Below the pieces are notes generated by a model. That model did no database searches and was not told the DNA's origin. It saw nothing but the letters and a program-made list of their open reading frames with translations. Source: Thioalkalivibrio sp. HK1 (lineage in GTDB: Bacteria; Pseudomonadota; Gammaproteobacteria; HK1). Taken from it: a DNA stretch of 64,000 nucleotides. Location of the stretch: NCBI GenBank assembly GCA_000583135.1, contig JFBG01000019.1, positions 62,001 to 126,000 on the forward strand. Direction: 5' to 3'. The position numbers and the translations under genes were made by a program. Position 1 is the first letter of the stretch. Each line of letters opens with the position of its first letter. This document shows, one piece after another, positions 56,196 through 64,000 of this stretch.

Positions 56196-56912
56196 ATGAG
56201 TATTCATTGCATCACCTTCGATCTCGACGAGACTTTGTGGGAGACGGGTCCGGCATTGGAACGGGCCGAGCAAGCGCTCCATCGATGGATCGTGCGTACC
56301 CTTCCCGATAGCGAACCTCGCGCTCTGGCCGATCTGCAGGCGCATCGGCAGCATTTTTATACCACTATCCCCGAGATCGTCCACGATCTGACGCAAGCCC
56401 GCATCTCGTGGCTTGTCGCCTTGTTGACCGAGGCGGGCTACCACCCGCAAGAAGCGAAGATGCTGGCGAGCAAGGGCTTCGAAGTCTTCGCCGAATGGCG
56501 CAGCCGCCTCGTTCCCTTCGACGGAGTGCAAGAAACGCTTGCGGCTCTCAAAGAACGCTATCGGGTGGGAGCGATTACCAACGGCAATGCCGATGTGCGA
56601 CGAGTCGGCATCGATCATCTGCTCGATTTCGTGATCACCCCGGTCGAGGCCGGGGCGGCCAAGCCCGATGCTGCGATCTTCCGTTGCGCACTCGACACGG
56701 TGCAGGTGCGAGCGCAGGAGGCGGTTCATGTCGGGGACGATCCGGTCTGCGATATCGCCGGTGCCGCCGCTCTGGGCATGAAGACGATCTGGATGAATCC
56801 CGCAGGCCTTCCATGGCCCGATGGTTCGGGCACCAAGAAGCATTCACCGACCGCCCCCGATGCCGAAATCCGCACCCTTTCGTCCATCATCGAGCGAATC
56901 GAGCGCTGGTAA
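56196..56912 (+). CDS. HAD-family hydrolase
   Basis: 238 residues. Motif I DLDETLW (nucleophile Asp), an alpha-helical cap domain about 20-100, motif II AITNGN, motif III Lys in EAGAAKPDAAIF and motif IV VHVGDDPVCDIAGAAALGMKTIWMN. This matches the YigB/YjjG-like phosphatases of small phosphometabolites (FMN or nucleotides); the exact substrate cannot be read. It stands alone. Confidence 0.9.
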   Translation: MSIHCITFDLDETLWETGPALERAEQALHRWIVRTLPDSEPRALADLQAHRQHFYTTIPEIVHDLTQARISWLVALLTEAGYHPQEAKMLASKGFEVFAEWRSRLVPFDGVQETLAALKERYRVGAITNGNADVRRVGIDHLLDFVITPVEAGAAKPDAAIFRCALDTVQVRAQEAVHVGDDPVCDIAGAAALGMKTIWMNPAGLPWPDGSGTKKHSPTAPDAEIRTLSSIIERIERW

Positions 56913-56921
56913 CACACCTTA

Positions 56922-56949
56922 TTAAGATAAAAGCCCGATCAAGGGGCTT
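56922..56949 (-). terminator. terminator-like hairpin
   Basis: On the minus strand AAGCCC-loop-GGGCTT is followed by TTATCTTAATAAG. It overlaps the 3' end of a small minus-strand ORF and could also serve the HAD gene from the other side. Confidence 0.55.
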
Positions 56950-57158
56950 GTCGGTTCCATCAAGGGCAGGTCGAACGACCCTGCGATCATCTCGAAGAAC
57001 CGGAAATCTCGATATCCCCCCTCGCTTACACGCCATCGATCGGTAGCCCCCGGGCCGAGGGTCGTCATCGAAAGAATCGCCGCTCCCATCGGTAGCCCTT
57101 TGGGTACGCTCGGGGACCGGCCACTTCCCATACGTTTTTCTCTCGCCGCACCTTTCAT
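56922..57158 (-). CDS. hypothetical small protein (78 residues), uncertain
   Basis: The ATG at 57158 has AAGGA 9 nt upstream, and the ORF ends in a terminator-like hairpin, which is why it is reported. The predicted protein starts MKGAAREKRMGSGR and has a middle segment GAAILSMTTLGPGA and RDFRFFEMIAG. No family is recognised. The terminator stem overlaps the last codons, which argues against it. It may be a chance frame. Confidence 0.3.
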   Translation of the reverse strand: MKGAAREKRMGSGRSPSVPKGLPMGAAILSMTTLGPGATDRWRVSEGGYRDFRFFEMIAGSFDLPLMEPTSPLIGLLS

Positions 57159-57174
57159 CGCAAGAATCCTTGTG

Positions 57175-57214
57175 GGAAGAGTGTAATGGGCTTGTAGTAG
57201 GCCTTTACTCTTCC
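57175..57214. other. 40-nt hairpin upstream of the small ORF
   Basis: GGAAGAG (57175-57181) pairs with CTCTTCC (57208-57214), and inner GTAA/TTTAC bases can extend the stem. It has no T-run. It could be a leader structure or an RNA element. Confidence 0.4.
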
Positions 57215-57479
57215 GCTCGACTCATCAGGTCTCTTCATACACCAGCGATATCCGAAGACTGTGGGGAAAAGGCCCCTCGATATCGCCCCTTTTTCTCGCT
57301 CGACAAGGCGTCGAGGGACGATTCTCCTTCCGATTCGATGCAGTGAAAGTGGCAAAATGCTGATGGGTATCGGGAACTTTGGACGGTGATCTTGCATGAA
57401 GGCTCGGATAGCGTTTTTATCGTGACCGCAAAGATTGGCAGCGGCTCGCACCCCATCCACCCAACACGGGAGAATTTCT

Positions 57480-57812
57480 ATGGTTACGGAACTTGGCAGG
57501 TCGGCATGGAAGGGCTTGGCGTGCGCTATCGTCATGGCCTTGGCAACCTTGGTTCATGCACAGGACACCGTCGATATCAACACGGCGAGCGCCGAAGAAC
57601 TGGCGCAGACCATCACCGGCGTGGGAATCAAGAAAGCGCAGGCCATCGTCGAATGGCGCGAGCAAAACGGCCCTTTTTCCTCGATCGACGAACTCGTTCA
57701 GGTCAAAGGCATCGGCAGCAAGACCTTGGATAAAAACCGGGACCGCCTGCGAGCGGGCACGACTTCCGAGGGCGACATGAAAGCCGATACCGCCTCCGAC
57801 AGCGCCAATTGA
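57480..57812 (+). CDS. ComEA-like helix-hairpin-helix DNA-binding protein
   Basis: 110 residues from the ATG at 57480. The signal peptide (WKGLACAIVMALATLVHAQ) is followed by DTVDINTASAEELAQTITGVGIKKAQAIVEWREQNGPF and IDELVQVKGIGSKTLDKNRDRL, the tandem helix-hairpin-helix pair of ComEA. In naturally competent bacteria ComEA ratchets DNA into the periplasm; in others the short ComEA-like proteins have undefined roles. A Ser/Asp-rich tail of about 20 residues follows. It is monocistronic with a clear terminator. Confidence 0.92.
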   Translation: MVTELGRSAWKGLACAIVMALATLVHAQDTVDINTASAEELAQTITGVGIKKAQAIVEWREQNGPFSSIDELVQVKGIGSKTLDKNRDRLRAGTTSEGDMKADTASDSAN

Positions 57813-57826
57813 CTTTGCCGATCTCA

Positions 57827-57862
57827 CGGGTCGGGGCGAGAGCGCTCCGACCCGTTTTTTTC
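57827..57862 (+). terminator. intrinsic terminator of the ComEA-like gene
   Basis: CGGGTCGG (57828-57835) and CCGACCCG (57848-57855) form an 8-bp stem followed by TTTTTTT, 15 bp after the stop codon. Confidence 0.93.
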
Positions 57863-58076
57863 CCACAGGTCATCCCGAGAAAACCCTCTCAAGCGATAGA
57901 ATCTCGAGAAAATCACTCACAAGGTGAATGACGATCCAAAGACGATCCGAGACGGACCCCTAAACAAGCACCGAGGAAGAGGCTATCGGGGTGCAAAAAT
58001 CGGGGGTTGGCCGCAAGACCAGCGCAGCCTCGCCCCGGAATCGATCGGTCGGACGACCCATAGGAGGATTAGCCGG

Positions 58077-58928
58077 ATGACCATCATGCTCCGAAAATCG
58101 ATGCAACGGACATGGCAACCCGATTTCTTTGCATGGGATAACGAACCGCCTTGCCCCTACTCGGATGACGATTACGATCTCCATAACGCCGATTGCATGG
58201 AGATTTATGCGGATATGGACGATCAGAGCGTCGATATGATGCTGACCGACCCGCCCTATGGAACGACCCGTAACGGATGGGATACGAAAAAATTCCAAGA
58301 GATGCTGGATCAAACATGGATGCACTGGACAAGAATCGTCAGACCCCATGGAGCGATCGTGGTCATGGCCGCCTCCCCCTTCGATAAAATAATGGCGGTA
58401 TCCAATTTGGAACTCTATCGCTATGAATGGATATGGAACAAAAACAAGGCGACGGGCCATCTGAACAGCAAGCGCTTGCCGATGAAGGCGCACGAAAACA
58501 TCTTGGTTTTCTACCGAAAACCACCGACCTACAATCCGCAGCGGACATTGGGCCATGCCCCGAGCAATGCGGTCAATCCCGCACTGGTACCGGAGCCCGA
58601 AGAACTTCGCAATTACGGACACCACCACTGCCTTGGAAACCCGGGCGGAGATACACAAAGACATCCGCGCACCATCATCAACATCCCGGTAGTCAATAAC
58701 GATAGCGACGAGAAATAGCATCCGACGCAAAAGCCGGTCAAGCTGATGGAGTTTCTCATCAGAACATATACCAACCCCGGACAGTTGGTTTTCGATCCCT
58801 ACATGGGAAGCGGCTCCACCGGAATCGCGGCACTGAGATGCGGAAGGCGTTTCGTCGGGGTTGAACAGGACGATGAATATTTTCACCAAACGGTTTTGCG
58901 TTTCGAGCCCCAAGTGTTGATGGTATAA
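58077..58928 (+). pseudogene. site-specific DNA methyltransferase (beta-class order) interrupted by an in-frame TAG
   Basis: The ATG at 58077 has AGGAGG 9 nt upstream. The catalytic motif DPPYGTT (N4-cytosine/N6-adenine type) comes first, then WNKNKATGHLNSKRLPMKAHE, and last the SAM-binding motif FDPYMGSGSTGIAALRCGRRFVGVE, the beta-class order. At 58716-58718 a TAG stop separates residue 213 (end NNDSDEK) from HPTQKPV, the conserved segment that should follow; the frame is otherwise open to the TAA at 58926-58928. One substitution from TAC, TAT or TTG would give Tyr or Leu there. Without readthrough the SAM motif is lost, so the enzyme is likely inactive. No cognate nuclease is adjacent. Confidence 0.88.
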
Positions 58929-59065
58929 ACGCCCCGCCGAAAAATCCTTATTCCAAGCCATCGAGGCTGGTGCGAAACAGCTGCTCGATGGATTTGATCA
59001 TAGATATGATAGGTATCGTCTGGTCGGAATTTTATCCGAGCGATATCACCCATCTTGATATGTGG

Positions 59066-59977
59066 TTACATCTGCAGTTTTGATTGTCGAGCGCCCGGTC
59101 GATGATCTTTCACCTCGACGATCGATCGCTTCATTTTCAAGCCATCAGAGGTTAATGTCTGTTTCTCTCTTACCGAGCAGACCAAGAAATCACCTTTGGA
59201 AAAAGCGATCTCGTTGTTTGCGATTCGATCCAAAAAGGCATTGTCCTCGATCGTCACGCTGAAAGATAGATCACCGTCGGTAACCCGCCATTGATTATCC
59301 TCCTTGAAACTCAAATTGATGATTTGGAGATTGATATCTCTTATCGTATCCGAAACATCATCCTCTCCCTCTTCGAATTCAAAATATTCGATATCTTCTT
59401 TGCGGATATTGATATCTTTTGAATCGGGCCTTCTCACCCGAATATTCTCGATGCCTTCTTTGGAAAGCGAAGAAACGAATTTCCTTGCTTGCTTTCTAAC
59501 GCTTCGGCTTTTCGCCAATTCCAAAGTTTGCGGATCGGTGGTTATATAGTTATCCCCGATATGAATGTGGACATTTCCTTCTTTATATTCGATCCTATCG
59601 GGTTTTCTACCTCTTAGCCAAATGATCAATATGATCAATCCGGCAACGGTGCCGCCTGCGATCTCTTTGAGTTTGAATAAAAAATCGAGAATCTCGTTTG
59701 CCGTTGCGATCTTGCTCTCGTTATTCGATATCCAATCATACAAACCCTTTGCCTGTTCGATAATCGACTGTATCGAAATGAGATCGACTTCGAACGAGCC
59801 TTCGGAAACGGCACGCATCTTGATCGATATTTTCGCCCGATCGCCGTTTATCTCGTGGTTCGCAGCCTGTATCAACTCGCCCAAAGACAAAATGGCCGGC
59901 GCCAGATCCTGCACATCGATCGCCCCGTTCTCGACGGCGGATCCCTCGAAAACCAAGGTCATTTTCGGCTCGCTCAT
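59066..59977 (-). CDS. single-membrane-span protein of unknown function
   Basis: 303 residues. The N-terminus (LVFEGSAVENGAIDVQDLAPAILSLGELIQAANHEING) and the following MRAVSEGSFEVDLISIQSIIEQAK, then a membrane segment at about 107-125 (IAGGTVAGLIILIIWLRGR) and a charged C-terminal domain (about 130-300) match a pattern I know from many hypothetical proteins of proteobacteria with no function assigned. Base composition is visibly more AT-rich than the left 55 kb, suggesting horizontal acquisition. It is not obviously in an operon. Confidence 0.75.
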   Translation of the reverse strand: MSEPKMTLVFEGSAVENGAIDVQDLAPAILSLGELIQAANHEINGDRAKISIKMRAVSEGSFEVDLISIQSIIEQAKGLYDWISNNESKIATANEILDFLFKLKEIAGGTVAGLIILIIWLRGRKPDRIEYKEGNVHIHIGDNYITTDPQTLELAKSRSVRKQARKFVSSLSKEGIENIRVRRPDSKDINIRKEDIEYFEFEEGEDDVSDTIRDINLQIINLSFKEDNQWRVTDGDLSFSVTIEDNAFLDRIANNEIAFSKGDFLVCSVREKQTLTSDGLKMKRSIVEVKDHRPGARQSKLQM

Positions 59978-60361
59978 CCCGTATCTCCTGAAATTAGCCG
60001 GATAGGATGCTTGCAGTATAACCGATATGGGTAGCGGAGTTCGATGATTGATTCATGCTATATATTTCGTGTTATAAATAATATAGAAATATCATAGAAT
60101 CAAGCGTTCAGTCAAGGCACACTTCCCTCGCACCAGTGTTATTTGAGACGTCGATCAAGGCCTGATCCAAAATCTGATTTTATGGGATAACGGAGGTGTC
60201 TCGTGGTAAATCGTAGGAGAGGTCAGCAGCCAAAAAAAGGGGGGACTCCTCGGAAACCGAGAATGACGGTGGCGTGCAAGATTCCCCCGCCCTAGGGTTA
60301 TTTGGGACACTATTTAAGACCTGATCCTAACCCTGATTTTATGGGACAACGGAGGTGTTCC
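59978..60361. other. gene-free stretch with duplicated insertion-sequence leader
   Basis: Contains two diverged copies of the same IS left-end/leader segment (60138-60205 and 60297-60363). AT-rich just after 60040. No gene. Confidence 0.6.
60138..60205 (+). repeat. first copy of the IS leader segment
   Basis: GTTATTTGAGAC...GCCTGATCC...CTGATTTTATGGGATAACGGAGGTGT matches the segment at 60297-60363 at roughly four of five positions. No transposase frame follows this copy. Confidence 0.8.
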
Positions 60362-60363
60362 AT
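60297..60363 (+). repeat. second copy of the IS leader segment, before transposase remnant
   Basis: GTTATTTGGGAC...ACCTGATCC...CTGATTTTATGGGACAACGGAGGTGT leads directly into the ATG at 60362 of the transposase remnant. GGAGG serves as its ribosome-binding site. Confidence 0.8.
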
Positions 60364-60888
60364 GACCATTCAGAAGGATGAGAAAACGGGTTCGACTCGC
60401 AGAAAGCGCATGACGGCCAAGCGCAAGCAAGAGGCCGTCAAACGAGTTGACCGGGGTGAGTCCATCGAGCTGGTGGCTCGAAACTTCGATGTGACCGCGG
60501 CTGATACGAGTCGTTCTTCAAAGGGTCTGAGTGTGCTTTCGAAAAGAGAAAAAGTCGGATCCCTTTAACCAAGAAGATCGGCAGACTGAAATCCTTGCCT
60601 GATTCGGCCACCATGGACAATGAGTTGCTGCGCGAGAAGATCGAAAAGATGGAAGCGGCTCGCCCTTTTGTGCAGTGGAGGTCGAGGCTAATGAGTGCCG
60701 TCATCTCTTTCCTTCGCGAAGAAAGATTACGGCCTGTTGCGGGTGCGCCCGGTTTGGAAGACCAACCGCTCCGGTGGGTATTGTCAGGCGTGTATCGTCA
60801 TCTGAATGCGGCCAAGGCCGGTCGTCCTCGCCAAAATCTGGGGCCACACGGCGAGATGCCCGGTGCACAAATGACCGAAGCCATTTGA
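60362..60888 (+). pseudogene. decayed IS transposase (IS3-like) remnant
   Basis: The first frame (60362-60568) starts MTIQKDEKTG and holds the HTH part KRKQEAVKRVDRGESIELVARNFDVTAAD. A second frame then gives TKKIGRL...DNELLREKIEKMEAARPF, the linker typical of IS3-type OrfA/OrfB junctions. A third frame gives KDYGLLRVRPVWKTNRSG, and the sequence returns to YRHLNAAKAGRPRQNLGPHGEMPGAQMTEAI before stopping. At least three frameshifts are needed, and the catalytic DDE domain is missing. It is not mobile by itself. Confidence 0.85.
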
Positions 60889-61113
60889 AATGGCGGTATC
60901 GCCCCAAGCAATGCTCTTGACTCCGATCTTGGGGTTCAAAGACCGCAGTCACCAACTGGATGGCGTTTGAATCGAAAGCCTCGATGCCGGAGGGTGGCCC
61001 ACAAAGGCGGCAAGCAAACTCGGGATTTGGGACCTGCGATCTTTACCAAGCGATGAAGCCTTGTTCCATCGAGGAAATCTTGGCGATATCGGAGCCGTTT
61101 TTCCGATAGTTTT

Positions 61114-61917
61114 TCAGAAGACAGCGCTTCTCGACCCCGATGCGATCTCCCGCCGCACCTTGCGATCGATCGCCGCCAAGCGTTCGGGGGTGCCGATGTC
61201 GGCCCATTCACCTCGATAGTGCTCTGCATGGACCGTTCCCTTCCGGATGGCATCGCGCAAGACCATCGATAAAGGAAATATCTCTTCCTGCTTGGGAGCG
61301 AAGAGCCGGGGCGAGTAGCGGCCGATCCCGCTGAAAGTCAAGCGCTCATCCTCGCCCATCTCGACCACCCTCCCGTGCACGATCCTGTCTGCTTTTTGCC
61401 CCTCGGCCCGTTGCCCGTCTTCTCCTTCCGATACCGGCGCGGTCGGCACCGACTTGCCCGAGGCAGACATGGCATCGGGCAAGAAACCGAAATCCCCGTG
61501 CGGATGATGAGAAGGGTTATCGACCAAGACGATAAAGGCATCGCCTTTACCCGCATCTGAACGCAAACGCTCGAAGGGATAGTCGGTCCAGACATCGGCG
61601 TTGATCACCACGAAATCCCCATCCCCGAGTAGCGCCAACGCTCGACGGATCCCCCCGCCGGTATCGAGCGCCCCCTCGGGTTCGAAGGAATAGTCGATCT
61701 TCACCCCCAAACCGGAGCCATCCCCCAAGCATTCCACGATCTGATCCCCAAGCCAAGCAAGATTGACCACGATATCGTGAAAACCCGCTCGCTTCAGGCG
61801 CCGAATTTGATGCTCGATCAACGAAACCCCCGCCACCTCCAACAAGGGCTTGGGCCTTTCCAAGGTCAAATCCCCCATCCGCTCCCCCCGCCCGGCGGCA
61901 AGGATCATCGCTTTCAT
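61114..61917 (-). CDS. murU: N-acetylmuramate alpha-1-phosphate uridylyltransferase (MurU-like nucleotidyltransferase)
   Basis: 267 residues from the ATG at 61917. MKAMILAAGRGERM is the nucleotidyltransferase signature, followed by PKPLLEVAGVSLIEHQIRRL, INADVWTDYPF (metal Asp) and the C-terminal YRGEWADIGTPERLAAID. The NDVWTDYPF-HHPHGDF pattern favours MurU (cell-wall recycling, UDP-MurNAc) over mannose-1-phosphate guanylyltransferase. The usual partner amgK is not next to it. A low-complexity insert of about 40 residues (SGKSVPTAPVSEGEDGQRAEG) sits before the RLTF..IG segment. An ATG at 61935 is an alternative start. Confidence 0.82.
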   Translation of the reverse strand: MKAMILAAGRGERMGDLTLERPKPLLEVAGVSLIEHQIRRLKRAGFHDIVVNLAWLGDQIVECLGDGSGLGVKIDYSFEPEGALDTGGGIRRALALLGDGDFVVINADVWTDYPFERLRSDAGKGDAFIVLVDNPSHHPHGDFGFLPDAMSASGKSVPTAPVSEGEDGQRAEGQKADRIVHGRVVEMGEDERLTFSGIGRYSPRLFAPKQEEIFPLSMVLRDAIRKGTVHAEHYRGEWADIGTPERLAAIDRKVRREIASGSRSAVF

Positions 61918-61967
61918 CGAATCGTTTTCGAACATGGCCAACACCCAAGTTGTCCTGCCTTCGCTTC

Positions 61968-61999
61968 GGTCAAGGATGATAACGATCAAGGATGATAAT
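61968..61999. repeat. two 16-bp tandem repeats upstream of murU
   Basis: GGTCAAGGATGATAAC then GATCAAGGATGATAAT, two mismatches, beginning 51 bp before the murU ATG. Confidence 0.8.
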
Positions 62000-62069
62000 G
62001 GTCAAGAAAGCGCTTTGATGGAAGAGGAGATTCGATAGGGGAGGGCTATACTGCTTTCAAGTTCATAAA

Positions 62070-62335
62070 TCATCTTATGGTAATTCGCTTTGAAGCGATC
62101 GAATTTCCCGATAGATCGACCGCTTTGGAGTCGATCTGCAATACTTCGTGATGATCACCCGATAGAATCATGAATAGCGGATATCGCCCTTTGAATCGGA
62201 TCGACCATGTATTTTCGGGGAAGCGAATCGCATTCGTCTCGCCGATACAGGTTCGGATTTCATCTGGCTTTGATCATGCTCGATAAAAAATGAAATCTGC
62301 AAATCATTTCTAGTAGAGGTCGCTACACCGGTCAT
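62070..62335 (-). pseudogene. small gene downstream of the zinc-ribbon gene, broken by one frameshift
   Basis: The ATG at 62335 overlaps the zinc-ribbon stop (ATGA). The first 24 codons (MTGVATSTRNDLQISFFIEH) are in one frame; from about 62270 the next frame continues IRTCIGETNAIRFPENTWSIRF...LFMILSGDHHEVLQ to a stop at 62070. Adding one A to the AAA run (62269-62271) restores a single frame of about 88 residues. The protein family is not recognised. It is either a recent pseudogene or a sequencing error in a short homopolymer. Confidence 0.6.
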
Positions 62336-62580
62336 TTGAAGATCTTCTTAATGCTTTTCGATAGTTCATCGCTGATTGCATCTGTAACATCTTTCGTGAT
62401 GGATGGCATTTCCTTGGCAATAGCCGCCTTCCGGAGTCGATCTCCGGTGAATGCGGTATTGCATCCTTGACAGATATGACGATCTGATTTTTCGTCAGAC
62501 ATGAATTGAGAATGTCCACATTTCGGACAAAAGACCGTGACACTCCGGTTTGCTGCTTTTTCGATTCTTCTGGCGTCCAT
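62332..62580 (-). CDS. small zinc-ribbon protein
   Basis: 82 residues from the ATG at 62580, with AGAGGG about 8 nt upstream. FCPKCGHSQFM and HICQGCNTAF form a CxxC...CxxC zinc ribbon, followed by a helical C-terminus (ITKDVTDAISDELSKSIKKIFK). An upstream open extension to 62973 overlaps the restriction gene and is not homologous. It lies 95 bp after the restriction-modification gene on the same strand; role unknown. Confidence 0.75.
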   Translation of the reverse strand: MDARRIEKAANRSVTVFCPKCGHSQFMSDEKSDRHICQGCNTAFTGDRLRKAAIAKEMPSITKDVTDAISDELSKSIKKIFK

Positions 62581-62675
62581 GAAATAGCCCTCTTTTTTCG
62601 ATCTTTCCCGATTCCCCCAGCGGATGAGAAATAGATATGAAGCGAAAAAAATCTCTTCATGTTCAAAGGAGTATT

Positions 62676-64000
62676 CTAATACGCCGGGGGTAGTCCGTCG
62701 ATGATTTTGGCGCTCTCGATGCTCAGATAGGTGATGCGTTGGATGTGGCGGATTAGCCATTGGGGGTCGCCTTGTTCGGCGATCCAGTCGTTGGGGTCGT
62801 TTTGGATGCCGCTGGCTTTGTCGGTTTTGATTTGGTAGCGCTCGATCAGCCATTTGAGGGCGGGGCGGCCGGCGACTTGGTAGCGTAGGGCGGCTTCGGG
62901 GATTCCGGCGATGGTGATGCGCTCGTTGTAGACGATGCGGGTGCGGTCTTCCTTGCCATCCTGCTTGCCCCAAGCCATTTTGATCACGCGGCGGCTTGTC
63001 TCTTCGGGGACGCCGGGGAGGGCGGGGGCGCCGTCGATCAGGATATTCAGGGGATATTCGGGGCCGGTTTCGAAATTCAGGTGCAATTCGGCCAGCCGAT
63101 GGCCTGCGTCTCGGAAGGCTTCGAAGTGGGTGGCGTCTTTGGGCATCGGGATGCGGGGTAGGGATTTTTTCAGGTCGATGGCGAAATCGCGCTGGTAATC
63201 CGGGGCGTGGAGGATGCCGTAGACGTAGTCGAAGATGTCGTCTCCGGTCAGGGAGTCATCGCCGCAGAGGGTGCGGAATTCGCGGACGGCGGTCTCGGTG
63301 ATGTTGTCTTGACGTTGGCCGTCTTTGCTCCATACGTAGCGGGGGAAGCACTGGCTTTTTTCTATGAAATCAAGGTTCGGTACGCGGTTGACAATTAGTG
63401 GAGACCAGACTTCTCGAGAGCCGATACCGGGCACTATGATTGCGCGGTTTTCGATATCGGGTTTCGGGAAGTAGCTAGGTTGGCGGTAAACGCTGTTGTT
63501 GAAATGACGATCAAAGTATAAATAGCGTAGGCAGAATGGTCTATAGGAAGAGAGACATATTGCACTAGAATCAAATATTCCGTATTTACCTTTCGCAAGA
63601 TCTTTTTTTAGATTTCCGTCCCAACTGATTTTTGATGGATCATTATCAATGAATGTATCAGGTGTAATCCTTGGATTATCTTGAGTGGCTACAGCGAAAG
63701 ATTTAACCTGCTCATTATAAAAAGTGATTGTCCGCTCCATATTATCTATCAATTTGCTACGACTGAAGTTGTAAGCCCAGAAATCACGATTGGTAGCAAT
63801 TCCAAGGCTATAGCTACTAAAAATAGTATCAGGTTGGGCCATCTTGCCAGATTTTACTTGTTTATTTCCCAAAGATTTAAAATATTGGAAACGTGGATCA
63901 TGCTGATTGATCCAATCGTAGTCGGTGTTAGGAATGATGTGTCGCCAGATTAATCCGCCAATATGTCTGGCCTTTACGATGCGGTCGATTTTATGCTCGC
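62676..64000 (-). CDS. type ISP restriction-modification / helicase-family protein, C-terminal part, cut by window edge
   Basis: The frame is open to the window edge (about 441 residues visible; the first visible are EHKIDRIVKARHIGG). NTDYDWINQHDPRFQYF, LGIATNRDFWAYNFSR, NMERTITFYNEQV, CLSSYRPFCLRYLYFDRHFNNSVYRQPSYFP and NRAIIVPGIGSREVWSPL are typical of the target-recognition and C-terminal part of single-chain type ISP enzymes and of the related COG4889 predicted helicases. The nuclease, helicase and methylase parts would lie to the right of the window. The base composition is uneven: AT-rich upstream of 63400 and GC-richer downstream. Confidence 0.82.
   Translation of the reverse strand, partial: EHKIDRIVKARHIGGLIWRHIIPNTDYDWINQHDPRFQYFKSLGNKQVKSGKMAQPDTIFSSYSLGIATNRDFWAYNFSRSKLIDNMERTITFYNEQVKSFAVATQDNPRITPDTFIDNDPSKISWDGNLKKDLAKGKYGIFDSSAICLSSYRPFCLRYLYFDRHFNNSVYRQPSYFPKPDIENRAIIVPGIGSREVWSPLIVNRVPNLDFIEKSQCFPRYVWSKDGQRQDNITETAVREFRTLCGDDSLTGDDIFDYVYGILHAPDYQRDFAIDLKKSLPRIPMPKDATHFEAFRDAGHRLAELHLNFETGPEYPLNILIDGAPALPGVPEETSRRVIKMAWGKQDGKEDRTRIVYNERITIAGIPEAALRYQVAGRPALKWLIERYQIKTDKASGIQNDPNDWIAEQGDPQWLIRHIQRITYLSIESAKIIDGLPPAY

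Larger units (their letters stand above)
56913..57479. other. stretch with a small minus-strand ORF and two hairpins
   Basis: Between the HAD and ComEA-like genes. It contains the 78-codon minus-strand ORF, the hairpin at its 3' end and a 40-nt hairpin upstream of it, all listed separately. The rest shows nothing recognisable. Confidence 0.5.

Noticed and set aside
60936..61253. Minus-strand frame with PLWATLRHRGFRFKRHP resembling the DUF559 endonuclease motif
   Set aside because: Only about 15 residues fit, the conserved DFVC/VEVDG catalytic part is absent and the frame overlaps murU; taken as coincidence.

Overview
The window reads as a chromosomal segment of a Gram-negative, aerobically respiring gammaproteobacterium. 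The main support is the lptD-surA-pdxA-rsmA order at the left edge, a gammaproteobacterial arrangement, together with SecB, a Gram-negative porin, a split pntAA/pntAB/pntB transhydrogenase and a P-II protein with the uridylylation tyrosine. The genus cannot be named from the sequence. Most of the window is moderately GC-rich and rich in TCGAT/GATCGA words. The right-hand 6 kb is patchier and more AT-rich.

Layout. 0-7 kb: envelope biogenesis (lptD, surA) overlapping pdxA and rsmA, then hemH. 7-13 kb: tRNA-Met, a deaminating-type FAD oxidoreductase overlapping pncB, a histidine phosphatase and glnS. 13-19.3 kb: a complete pstSCAB-phoU phosphate-uptake operon with a near-consensus PHO box upstream. 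19.6-22.1 kb: a secreted repeat protein with its own sigma70-like promoter. 22-26.5 kb: a lone boxC divergent from ubiX, tRNA-Thr, and a cytochrome c' facing a cytochrome b561. 26.7-31 kb: an unusual leuC-leuD-leuC arrangement and a P-II gene. 31-36 kb: a 1,643-residue secreted protein. 36-43 kb: a 1.2-kb non-coding stretch, secB, porin, transhydrogenase operon, ispG. 44-50 kb: a cysteine-desulfurase-family enzyme and an RND pump with its adaptor. 50-57.9 kb: small metabolic and uncharacterised genes, including a proteasome-beta-like Ntn hydrolase with a basic tail, an MFS transporter, a glutaredoxin-like protein, an alkyltransferase-like protein, a HAD hydrolase and a ComEA-like helix-hairpin-helix protein.

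58-64 kb is an accessory region: a DNA methyltransferase interrupted by an in-frame amber codon, a single-membrane-span protein of unknown function, a decayed insertion-sequence transposase with a duplicated leader, murU, and at the edge a probable type ISP restriction-modification protein followed on the same strand by a zinc-ribbon protein and a small gene broken by one frameshift.

The least expected observations are: (1) a four-cysteine module shared by two otherwise different secreted proteins 10 kb apart (two tandem copies in one, one at the end of the other); (2) a domain repeated three times in the giant secreted protein; (3) the stand-alone proteasome-like hydrolase; (4) the zinc-ribbon and frameshifted gene attached to the restriction system; (5) a recurrent pattern of 2-4 copy, 12-17 bp tandem duplications in non-coding gaps across the window.
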